Assembly (NCBI GenBank): GCA_020051025.1
Contig: JAGVJS010000404.1
Coordinates: 1-16,204, forward strand
From: Sphingobium sp.
GTDB lineage: Bacteria; Pseudomonadota; Alphaproteobacteria; Sphingomonadales; Sphingomonadaceae
Direction: 5' to 3'
Length of the DNA stretch: 16,204 nt
Shown here piece after piece: positions 8,245 to 15,068 of the stretch (within the stretch, counting starts at the first letter, position 1; each line of letters begins with the position of its first letter). The position numbers and the translations under genes were made by a program. The notes beneath the pieces are model-generated. The model had not been told where the DNA came from and ran no database searches. It saw only the letters and a list, made by a program, of their open reading frames with translations.

Positions 8245-9152
8245 TAGTGATTTTCCTCTGTCAGGACATTGAGGGGCTGGGCTTCCCAGTCGCGGCGATG
8301 GCGGAACTTCTCTTCGGCGGCGCGCAGGCCACCGAAATCCTTGTCGGACATGCCCCACTGGTCGATGCGGTTTTCCGGCCAGCTCCAGTCCTCGGGCGCG
8401 CCAGCCTGATAATCGTCGGGCACCTTGTTCACCGCCGTCGAAAATTCGATCACGGGACCAAAGGGCGCGATGAAATAGGCGAAGACATTGGCGCCCGGAC
8501 CATGGCGTCCCGGCCCCCAGGCTGGCGCCATATCCTGGTCGCGCAGACGGCCGATGCCGCGCATCACGGCGTCCATATCCTCCATTTCAAAGGCGATATG
8601 GTTGAGACTGACAAAGCCAGCGCGGGCGAAGGCGGTGCTATGGTGCGAGTCATTGCAGCGCACGAACACCATGCCCTTGGTCCGGTCCGACACGCGGAAG
8701 CCCAGCACGTCTTCGACCAGATGGCCGGTCGCTTCGGCGTCAGCACTGTTGAAGACAACATGGGTCAGTTTCACCGGTAGGTCGGCGCCCTCGATCGGCG
8801 CGACTTCGGCCGCATCGGTCAGGAAGCGGAGCAGTTCGCCCTCGGCCAGTTCGACAATGATGCCATGGCCGCCGCCCAGATCGTTGGACTTGACGGGCGC
8901 GGCAGGCAAGCCGGCCTCTGTCACGCTAAGCTTCAATTGCTCCAGCCGGTCGGCGGTACAGACAAAGGTGGTCGAGCGGACATAAGGCTCACCGGATTCT
9001 TCCAGCGCGACCAGATAGGGAAAGCTGCCCGACCCACGCAGATAATGGATATTGCCGACGACCTGCGCCGGGGCCATGCCCCAGATATCGGCCAGGAAGG
9101 CGGCGGCTTCTGCCGCGCCGGGCAGCGCCAGTTCGATGCTGCGCAACTTCAT
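8244..9152 (-). CDS. Type I (VOC) extradiol ring-cleavage dioxygenase
   Basis: Cleaves a catechol-type ring next to its hydroxyls using Fe(II) and O2. The product is 302 residues with the two-domain VOC layout of BphC-like enzymes. The three metal ligands are present in the second domain: H131 in KLTHVVF, H185 in LNHIAFE and E237 in GPVIEFS. The paired histidines in DSHHSTAF (168-175) and Y249 in DDYQAG match the usual acid-base residues, so the enzyme should be active. The ATG at 9152 overlaps the preceding stop as ATGA; a longer start at 9215 would overlap the DUF336 gene. It follows the FAD hydroxylase and the GlcG/HbpS gene, and precedes the FAH gene. Likely substrate is the catechol-like ring made by the hydroxylase, for example an 8-hydroxylated flavonoid A ring; the exact ring is not determined. 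Confidence 0.93.
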   Translation of the reverse strand: MKLRSIELALPGAAEAAAFLADIWGMAPAQVVGNIHYLRGSGSFPYLVALEESGEPYVRSTTFVCTADRLEQLKLSVTEAGLPAAPVKSNDLGGGHGIIVELAEGELLRFLTDAAEVAPIEGADLPVKLTHVVFNSADAEATGHLVEDVLGFRVSDRTKGMVFVRCNDSHHSTAFARAGFVSLNHIAFEMEDMDAVMRGIGRLRDQDMAPAWGPGRHGPGANVFAYFIAPFGPVIEFSTAVNKVPDDYQAGAPEDWSWPENRIDQWGMSDKDFGGLRAAEEKFRHRRDWEAQPLNVLTEENH

Positions 9153-9580
9153 TTCATATCTCCATGGACCAGGCCGGCGGTCAGGATGCCGGCAAGGGCG
9201 CAGGCTTCGTCGCACTCGCCAGTGTCGCCGCTGATCCCGACGGCGCCGATCACCGCACCTTCCACATCACGGATCAGGACGCCGCCGGGGGACAGAGCGA
9301 GCCGTCCGCCAGTGGCAGCGACGACGCTCTGAAAGAAGGCAGGGTTGGAAGCGGCGCGCGCGGCGAGAACCCGCGTATCCGCCCCCATCCCCAGCGCACC
9401 CGAAGCCTTCGCCTTCGCGATGTCGAAACGAAACAGGCTGGTGCCATCCTCACGCACCATGGCAACCAGATGCGCGCCGGCATCCAGAACCAGCACGGCC
9501 AGCGGCTGCGCATCGTCGGCTCGCGCCTTGGCAAGGGCGGCGTCGATGATGGTCCGCGCCTGATTCAGCGTGAGGCTCAT
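9149..9580 (-). CDS. GlcG/HbpS (DUF336) family protein
   Basis: A small protein of 143 residues, typical for the family. It shows the PLAVLVLDAGAHLVAMVREDG block (about 26-46), a TRVLAARAASNPAFF stretch that follows the usual substrate-pocket helix, and GGVLIRDVEGAVIGAVGISG (about 99-118), the hallmark C-terminal motif. No signal peptide, so it is cytoplasmic, unlike the exported haem-binding HbpS. The ATG at 9580 overlaps the hydroxylase stop (ATGA), and its own stop overlaps the dioxygenase start (ATGA), so it is locked between the two ring enzymes. Members of this family often lie in aromatic-catabolic operons, but their biochemical role there is not settled. Possible roles are binding of an aromatic intermediate or cofactor, isomerisation, or maintenance of the dioxygenase iron. 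Confidence 0.9.
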   Translation of the reverse strand: MSLTLNQARTIIDAALAKARADDAQPLAVLVLDAGAHLVAMVREDGTSLFRFDIAKAKASGALGMGADTRVLAARAASNPAFFQSVVAATGGRLALSPGGVLIRDVEGAVIGAVGISGDTGECDEACALAGILTAGLVHGDMK

Positions 9581-11076
9581 GCGGCAATCTCCTGATGGGC
9601 GGCGCCGGCGATCAGCGCGTCGCGCCGGGCGATCAGGTCACTGCCCTTGCCGGTGCCGAAGACATAATGGTCGGGCCGGATCAGAACGGCCTCGGCCTTG
9701 CGATCGGCCAGCCAGGTGGCGATCGCGCCGCTATCGGCGAACTGATCGAGGTTAATGATGGTCACATCACCGCCTTCAATCGAAGTCCGGGTAAAAAGGC
9801 GCCAGCCGCCACCGGTCACTTCATCAAGCAGCCTGTCGCCGACACGCGGCTGGATGAAGCGTTCGCCTGCCCCCGCCGTGCCGGTGGCGATGATGCCGGT
9901 AGCGATGGCCGGGATCAGATCGGCGGCCGTGCCCTGCGGCGCGCTCCCGGCAGCTTCGCGCATCTTCGCGTCGCGTTCGGCAGCAGCTTGCGGATCGAGC
10001 ATGCAGATATAGCGGCCCGCGCCTACGGCTGCGGAGATGACCGCGCGGACATGAGGATCGCGCTCGGACTGGTAGCTGTTGAGCAGCGCATCGGGCGCCT
10101 GCCCCTTCAGCACCAGATCCAGCTTCCAAGCGAGATTGGCGGCGTCGCGCAGGCCATGGCACATGCCCTGTCCAAAAAAGGGCGGCGTCTGGTGCGCGGC
10201 ATCGCCGGCCAGAAAGACGCCGCCCTGCCGCCACCGCTCGGCGATCAGTCCATGGAAACGATAGGTGGCCGCGCGCACCACCTTGTGCGGCACCCCGGAG
10301 AGATAGGGTTCGACAAGGACTGCGACCGCATCCGGCGCCATCATCGCCTGGTCGTCTTCGCCCGGCAGCAACATGAATTCCCAGCGGCGATGATTGCCGC
10401 GCCCCGGCACGATCGTCGCCGGGCGCTTGGGATCGCACATCATCACCGACAGCTTTTGCAGGTCAGCGGCCTCCGGCACGCCCCACAGATCGGGGAAGCG
10501 GACAGGCCCATCGACCTCGGCATCGACCACCAGCCAGGGTTCCTCGAAATCGAGATCGTCCAGCTTGATATGCAGCACCTTGCGCACCACGCTGCGGGCG
10601 CCGTCGCAGGCAATGACGTAGCGCGCCCGTTCGCTGCAACCGCCGGACAGGCGGAGCGTAACGCCGTCCGCACCCTGTTCCAGCCCTTCAAATGCGACAC
10701 CGAGTTGGACAGTTATATTGGGGTAATCTTTCAGCGCGTCGCGGAGGTGATCCTCCAGCTCGGGCTGGTAGAAGAAATAGTCGTTGGACCAGCTGAACGG
10801 CCGTGCGCGACCGACCGTGCCCATGTAGCGGATGACGCCATGATCGGCACCGACATGCAGATGCCCTTCGGTATCGCGCATGTCCGGGGCGACCCGGTCG
10901 ATGATGCCCGCAGACTGGAACAGGCGCATCATCTCATGGTCCAGATGCACCGCGCGGGGCAGCGGATAGGGGTGCGCCTCCTGCTCGATCACCAGGACCG
11001 AGGCACCGGATTTGCCAAGTAAATTGGCCGCAAAGGCCCCCACCGGCCCGCAGCCGATGATCGCAACATCGAACAT
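9577..11076 (-). CDS. FAD-dependent aromatic-ring monooxygenase, MhpA-like
   Basis: Group A flavoprotein hydroxylase that uses NAD(P)H and O2 to add a hydroxyl to a phenolic ring. The length is 499 residues; MhpA-type enzymes are about 500-600. GCGPVG (8-13) is the Rossmann nucleotide-binding loop, CDGARS (157-162) the DG motif that contacts both FAD and NAD(P)H, and FLAGDAAHQTPPFFGQGM (288-305) the FAD-binding GD motif. The last 100 residues match the thioredoxin-like C-terminal domain, ending ...VLIRPDHYVFG. The ATG at 11076 gives the conserved N-terminus; its ribosome site (GGAAAG, 8 bases upstream) is modest. It starts 16 bases after the amidohydrolase gene. It probably makes the catechol cleaved by the dioxygenase. 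At family level it compares to FdeE (naringenin 8-hydroxylase) and MhpA, but which substrate it takes cannot be read from the sequence. Confidence 0.93.
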   Translation of the reverse strand: MFDVAIIGCGPVGAFAANLLGKSGASVLVIEQEAHPYPLPRAVHLDHEMMRLFQSAGIIDRVAPDMRDTEGHLHVGADHGVIRYMGTVGRARPFSWSNDYFFYQPELEDHLRDALKDYPNITVQLGVAFEGLEQGADGVTLRLSGGCSERARYVIACDGARSVVRKVLHIKLDDLDFEEPWLVVDAEVDGPVRFPDLWGVPEAADLQKLSVMMCDPKRPATIVPGRGNHRRWEFMLLPGEDDQAMMAPDAVAVLVEPYLSGVPHKVVRAATYRFHGLIAERWRQGGVFLAGDAAHQTPPFFGQGMCHGLRDAANLAWKLDLVLKGQAPDALLNSYQSERDPHVRAVISAAVGAGRYICMLDPQAAAERDAKMREAAGSAPQGTAADLIPAIATGIIATGTAGAGERFIQPRVGDRLLDEVTGGGWRLFTRTSIEGGDVTIINLDQFADSGAIATWLADRKAEAVLIRPDHYVFGTGKGSDLIARRDALIAGAAHQEIAA

Positions 11077-11092
11077 GAAAGCGTCTTTCCGG

Positions 11093-12319
11093 TCAGGCGG
11101 TCACGGGCTGGACGACGGGCGCTTTATGCAGCTTTCCACCCAGCATTATCATATTGATTTTATTGGCATCCTGCATGATTCGGACGTCCGTTGTGGGATC
11201 GCCGTCGATCAGCAGCAGGTCGGCCAGATAACCGGCTTTCACCTGTCCAACTTGTTGTCCCATGAGTTGCCCGCCCAGCATGGTGGCGGCGCTCAGCGCC
11301 TCGGCCGGCGTGAAGCCATAATAGGTCACGAAATGTTCCAGATCGCGGGCATTGCGGCCATGGGGGTTGAAGGGGAAGCCATAGTCGCCACCCGGCAGGA
11401 TGCGCACGCCCCGCGCCTTGAGCTTGGGCACCAGCGCCTTTTCCAGTTCCAGCCGCTCGGCACCGCTGGCCTTCATCGAGGACATGTCGATATGCGGCGG
11501 GGGCGATGCCTCCAGCGCGGCAACGGAGACGCCGGGGCCGGGTGCGTAGAAAATCTCGTCCTTCTTCGCGGCCATCGCGTCGATCGCGGCATCATCGGCG
11601 AAAGAGCAATGATAGAGGATGCGCGCGCCCGCTTCGAGCGCCAGAGTGATGGCGCGCGGCGAATAGGCGTGGGTGGCGATCCAGAGGCCCGCTTCCTTCG
11701 CCGCTTCGCCGGCCGCCTGCATTTCCGCGTCGGTGTAGAGGATGTCCGCCGAAGAACCGGGCTTGAGCGCATCTTCGCCGGAAATAACCAGCTTCAGCGA
11801 CTTCACCCCCTCCGCCGCGCAATAAGCGACAAAGGCGCGCATCGCTTCAGGACCGCGACCGTTGAACACGTCGCCGGTTTCGACGCCTTCTTCCCCTTCC
11901 GGGCTGCGCTCCAGCGTCGAGGGGACGAGGCGTGGGCCGGGCGTTTCGCCGGCTTCGATCGCACGGGCCAGCTCGGGTTCGATCTGGTCGCCCAGCGCGC
12001 CGGCCGAATAGAGGCTGGTATAGCCATGATCGAGCAGCACGCGGGCATTGCGCCAGGTAGCGACCTTCAGTTCTTCGGGCGGCAGGATGAACTGGTGATA
12101 GATTTTCTCGACCGAGCTGCCCCAAGTCAGATGGGTATGCGCATCGACCATGCCGGGCATCAACGTGCCATCCCGACCGTCGATCACGCTGTCGGCGGTT
12201 GCATCGGTGTCGGCAGGCAAGATGGCGGCGATGCGATCGCCTTCGATCAGGACGGCGCCGGGGACGGGATCGCTGCCCGTTCCGTCGAATATCCGAACAT
12301 TACGGATAAGCTGTCGCAC
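11093..12319 (-). CDS. Metal-dependent amidohydrolase (imidazolonepropionase-like)
   Basis: Hydrolase of the amidohydrolase superfamily, 408 residues. Metal-binding residues are visible: H61 and H63 in DAHTHLTW, K176 in SLKLVISG (probable carboxylated lysine), H217 in WIATHAYS, H237 in YHCSFAD, and D312 in PGGDYGF. The C-terminus returns to the small beta-domain with YLADLLLIDGDP (364-375). No signal peptide. Start is GTG at 12319, preceded by AGGAG nine bases upstream. It is the first gene of the aromatic block. Members of this subgroup act on C-N, ester, lactone and organophosphate bonds. In this setting, opening a lactone or pyranone ring, or hydrolysing a ring-cleavage intermediate, is the best guess, but an unrelated amide substrate remains open. 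Confidence 0.88.
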   Translation of the reverse strand: MRQLIRNVRIFDGTGSDPVPGAVLIEGDRIAAILPADTDATADSVIDGRDGTLMPGMVDAHTHLTWGSSVEKIYHQFILPPEELKVATWRNARVLLDHGYTSLYSAGALGDQIEPELARAIEAGETPGPRLVPSTLERSPEGEEGVETGDVFNGRGPEAMRAFVAYCAAEGVKSLKLVISGEDALKPGSSADILYTDAEMQAAGEAAKEAGLWIATHAYSPRAITLALEAGARILYHCSFADDAAIDAMAAKKDEIFYAPGPGVSVAALEASPPPHIDMSSMKASGAERLELEKALVPKLKARGVRILPGGDYGFPFNPHGRNARDLEHFVTYYGFTPAEALSAATMLGGQLMGQQVGQVKAGYLADLLLIDGDPTTDVRIMQDANKINMIMLGGKLHKAPVVQPVTA

Positions 12320-12398
12320 CTGAAGTCTCTCCTGCCGTCGTTGTGAAGACGTTATGGGCTGGTGGAGATGGAAAGAAAAATAATGTTTTTTCGATATG
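12320..12398 (-). promoter_or_regulatory. Candidate promoter/operator of the catabolic gene run
   Basis: The 79 bases between the LysR gene and the amidohydrolase GTG are the only gap with marked AT richness. On the plus strand, 12375-12392 is an inverted repeat: GAAAAA, six bases, TTTTTC. It lies 55 bases upstream of the GTG, a plausible operator position for a LysR-type regulator. A weak -10-like CATAAC on the coding strand (12339-12334) has no convincing -35 partner. There is no GC-rich stem plus T-run, so it does not look like a terminator of the LysR gene. Confidence 0.4.
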
Positions 12399-13298
12399 TC
12401 ATAGCTTGGAACTATGGATCAGCGTGTCATATAATTCCTCCCCCAGTCGCGACAGGCGGCCACCCGCCAATCTACGCACACCAATGCTGCGGGCGAATTG
12501 CGCTTCCTCAATGATAATGGCGCGCAATACGCCGATCGACAATTCGGCCGAAGCGACGTGCATCGGCAAGATGGTGACGCGCTGGCTGCCGCGCACCATC
12601 GCCTTGGTCGTCAGCAGAGAATCGCAGCGTATGATATCCTGCGGCACCGGAATGTCTGCGGCCATGAAAAGCGCATCAACCTGACGGCGAAAGGCGCCCC
12701 GCGCCTCCGGCAGTACCCAGCGCATATGCGCCGTATCGCGCAGGGACAGCCGCGCGGGCATATGGTCATTCTGCTTGCCCACGATCAGGGCGAAAGGATC
12801 GCGTGAGAAGGTGTGTTCGTCTATTCCTTCGGGCGGCTGCTCGATGCCGGTCGTCACGAAGGCGAGTTCAATCTCGCCACGATGGAGCATGGCGGCCAGA
12901 TCATGGTCGGGCCGCTCCACCACGTGCAGGGCGAACCGGCCGATCCGCGCCTCCATACGGCGCACCGCATCGGGCAGCAGGCTGACGAGAGCACCCGGCG
13001 TGCCACCGATACGCAGCGGCCCGGTAACGCCGGCGCTGGCCAGTGTCACTTCGGCCTGCACATCGGCCATCAGGCTGTCGATCGCCTCCGCTCGGCGCAG
13101 CAGCGCTTCGCCTTCGGGCGTTAGCTGGATGCCGCTGCGTGATCGTTCGAACAACGACACGCCGCCCAGAGACTGTTCCAGTTGCGCGATCGCGTTGGAC
13201 ACGGAAGGCTGGGAAATATTGAGCGCCCGCGCCCCGCCGCTGATGCTGTTGGCGCGGCACACCGCCAGGAAGGTACGGATAGCGCGCGGGTCGATCAT
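12399..13298 (-). CDS. LysR-type transcriptional regulator
   Basis: DNA-binding regulator of 299 residues, normal family length. The winged helix-turn-helix covers about residues 3-62, with the conserved FLAVCRANSISGGARALNIS and SQPSVSNAIAQLE stretches and LFERSRSGIQLTPEG. The C-terminal effector-binding domain follows from about 92 (GPLRIGGTPGAL) to the end. The ATG at 13298 overlaps the stop of the dehydratase gene by one base (TGATG), so the two are probably co-transcribed. It points the same way as the catabolic genes rather than away from them, which differs from the common divergent LysR arrangement. It probably senses the aromatic substrate or a cleavage product and controls the gap at 12320-12398; this rests on position only. 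Confidence 0.93.
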   Translation of the reverse strand: MIDPRAIRTFLAVCRANSISGGARALNISQPSVSNAIAQLEQSLGGVSLFERSRSGIQLTPEGEALLRRAEAIDSLMADVQAEVTLASAGVTGPLRIGGTPGALVSLLPDAVRRMEARIGRFALHVVERPDHDLAAMLHRGEIELAFVTTGIEQPPEGIDEHTFSRDPFALIVGKQNDHMPARLSLRDTAHMRWVLPEARGAFRRQVDALFMAADIPVPQDIIRCDSLLTTKAMVRGSQRVTILPMHVASAELSIGVLRAIIIEEAQFARSIGVRRLAGGRLSRLGEELYDTLIHSSKL

Positions 13299-14287
13299 CA
13301 GTCAGCGCCTCCGATAATCGCGGCATAGGCGGCGGGATCGACATTGCTGCCCGACATTACCACCACGCTGGCACCGTCGCAGGATGGGACAAGTCCGTTC
13401 AGTATTGCCGCCAGAGCCACCGCCCCGCCCGGCTCCACCACCAGCTTGAGCGTGGAGAAGGCGAAGCGCATCGCGTCGCGCACCTGATCGTCGCTAACCA
13501 CCAGCCCGCCGGACAGCAATGCCTGATTGATCGGGAAGGTCATGGCGCCGGGACTGGGCGCCATCAACGCGTCGCAGATGCTGCGTGCATCGGGCGACAC
13601 CGTTTCGCGCCCACCACTGGCCAGCGAACGGGCGGTATCGTCAAATCCCGCCGGTTCGACCGCGTACAGATCGACGCCCGGCGCGCTCGCCTTGACCGCT
13701 GCGGCAATCCCGGCGGTCAGGCCACCACCGCCACAACAGACGAGGATCTGGCCGATATCGGCCCCCGCCTCGACCGCCTGATCCAGGATTTCAAGGCCGG
13801 CCGTGCCCTGCCCTGCGATGATGAAGGGATCGTCAAAGGACGGCACCAGCGTCGCGCCCCGTTCCTGCGACAGGGCTGTGGCGATGTCCTCGCGGCTTTC
13901 CCTATGGCGGTCATAGGTCACGATCTCCGCCCCCAGCGCGCGGGTATTGGCGAGTTTGATCGCGGGGGCATCGGCCGGCATCACGATGGTCGCCGGCATG
14001 CCAAGCAGCTTCGCGGCGGCGGCCACGCCCTGCGCATGATTGCCCGATGACCAGGCGACGACACCCGCCGCCCGCTCTCGATCATCCAGCCGCGCCAGCC
14101 GGTTATAGGCGCCGCGAAACTTGAACGATCCCGTTCGCTGCGCCCCTTCGAACTTCAAGAGTACGCGGCGGCCGACACGATCGTTCAGCGCATCATTCTC
14201 CAGCAAGGGGGTGCGCACAGCAGCAGGCGCGATGATACGGGCGGCATCGACAATATCGGCGATGGTGATGACGGGCGATTGGTCCAT
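13298..14287 (-). CDS. PLP-dependent threonine/serine dehydratase-like enzyme
   Basis: Fold-type II PLP enzyme of 329 residues that eliminates ammonia and water from hydroxy-amino acids. K56 in GSFKFRGA is the Schiff-base lysine. SSGNHAQG (80-87) is the substrate loop, CGGGGL (185-190) the phosphate-binding glycine loop, and MSGSN (311-315) supplies the residue that contacts the PLP ring nitrogen. It lacks the C-terminal ACT domain of biosynthetic IlvA, so it is the short catabolic type. Alternatives are serine racemase or 3-hydroxyaspartate dehydratase. The ATG at 14287 has a strong AAGGAG six bases upstream. It lies just before and overlaps the LysR gene. It has no obvious chemical role in the aromatic pathway, so it may be a bystander or handle an amino-acid-like fragment. 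Confidence 0.9.
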   Translation of the reverse strand: MDQSPVITIADIVDAARIIAPAAVRTPLLENDALNDRVGRRVLLKFEGAQRTGSFKFRGAYNRLARLDDRERAAGVVAWSSGNHAQGVAAAAKLLGMPATIVMPADAPAIKLANTRALGAEIVTYDRHRESREDIATALSQERGATLVPSFDDPFIIAGQGTAGLEILDQAVEAGADIGQILVCCGGGGLTAGIAAAVKASAPGVDLYAVEPAGFDDTARSLASGGRETVSPDARSICDALMAPSPGAMTFPINQALLSGGLVVSDDQVRDAMRFAFSTLKLVVEPGGAVALAAILNGLVPSCDGASVVVMSGSNVDPAAYAAIIGGAD

Positions 14288-14372
14288 GCGCGGCTCCTTA
14301 TTGCGCCCACGGCTCTAGCCGCCCTGCGACGAGAGGAGAAGCGCCAACCTGTCGCACCCGGCTTGCCTGCCG
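14288..14372 (-). promoter_or_regulatory. Gap between the kdp regulators and the catabolic locus
   Basis: 85 bases without a gene. They contain the AAGGAG ribosome site of the dehydratase and a short inverted repeat at 14310-14321 (CGGCT, two bases, AGCCG) 22 bases before its start. Directly after the kdpE stop is a four-base-arm repeat, CGGC..GCCG, without a T-run. No convincing terminator or -35/-10 pair is visible. A promoter for the dehydratase-LysR pair is expected here from the change in function. Confidence 0.3.
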
Positions 14373-15068
14373 CTAGGCATCAACGGCTCTCAATCGATAG
14401 CCAATGCCCAGTTCATTGCCGATGATGCGCGGCTGTTGCGGATCATCCTCCAGCTTGTGCCGTAAGGTGCGGATCAGCACGCGCAGATATTCGACATGAT
14501 GGACATGTTCGCGCGGCCAGACATGATTCATGATCTGACTGTGCGTGATCACCCGCCCGGGAAAGCGCGCAAGCTGCGCCAGCACGGCAAATTCCTTTGG
14601 GGTCAGATGGACCTCCGCCCCGCCCTTGCGCACAATGTTGGCCAGCAGGTCAATCTCGACATCGCCGACGCGCACCGCCACCGCGCCACCATTGCGGGTC
14701 ATGCGATTGCGCAGCGCCACCCGGACCCGGGCGAGCAATTCGTCCGTGTCGAAGGGCTTGGTCAGATAGTCGTCCGCGCCCAGGTCGAGCGCCGCGACCT
14801 TTTCCTCCGTCGCGTCGCGGGCCGACACGATGATGAGCGTGCTGTCGCCCTGCTGCTTGAATAAAGGCACCAGTTCCAGCCCGTCCCGGTCGGGCAGGCC
14901 CAGATCGAGCAGGCTGACGTCCGGCCGGGCGCTACGGAGCTGCTCCAGCGCTTCGCGCGCATTACCCGCCTCCACCGTGGCATAGCCAGCGCGGGTCAGC
15001 GCGACCTGCATCAGCCGACGGATGGGCGGTTCATCGTCGATGATGAGCACCGTGTGGCGGATCGTCAT
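14373..15068 (-). CDS. kdpE: KdpE-type response regulator (OmpR family)
   Basis: Response regulator of 231 residues that controls the high-affinity K+ transporter KdpFABC. The receiver domain has the acidic pair D11-D12, phosphate-accepting D55 in LLDLGLPD, switch residue S82 and K104 in TKPF. A winged-helix DNA-binding domain spans about 130-228 (VHLTPKEFAVLAQLARFPG, then LRVLIRTLRHKLEDDP). The ATG at 15068 overlaps the kinase stop (ATGA). KdpE character is judged from the N-terminal VLIIDDEPPIRRLM, the VEYLRVLIRTLRHKLEDDPQ stretch and the paired KdpD-like kinase; a different OmpR-type regulator is less likely. Confidence 0.9.
   Translation of the reverse strand: MTIRHTVLIIDDEPPIRRLMQVALTRAGYATVEAGNAREALEQLRSARPDVSLLDLGLPDRDGLELVPLFKQQGDSTLIIVSARDATEEKVAALDLGADDYLTKPFDTDELLARVRVALRNRMTRNGGAVAVRVGDVEIDLLANIVRKGGAEVHLTPKEFAVLAQLARFPGRVITHSQIMNHVWPREHVHHVEYLRVLIRTLRHKLEDDPQQPRIIGNELGIGYRLRAVDA

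Noticed and set aside
9595..11022. A 475-codon plus-strand frame
   Set aside because: Antisense to the FAD monooxygenase with intact FAD motifs; no domain seen.
11012..12346. A 444-codon plus-strand frame
   Set aside because: Antisense to the amidohydrolase and crossing into its neighbours; no domain or ribosome site seen.
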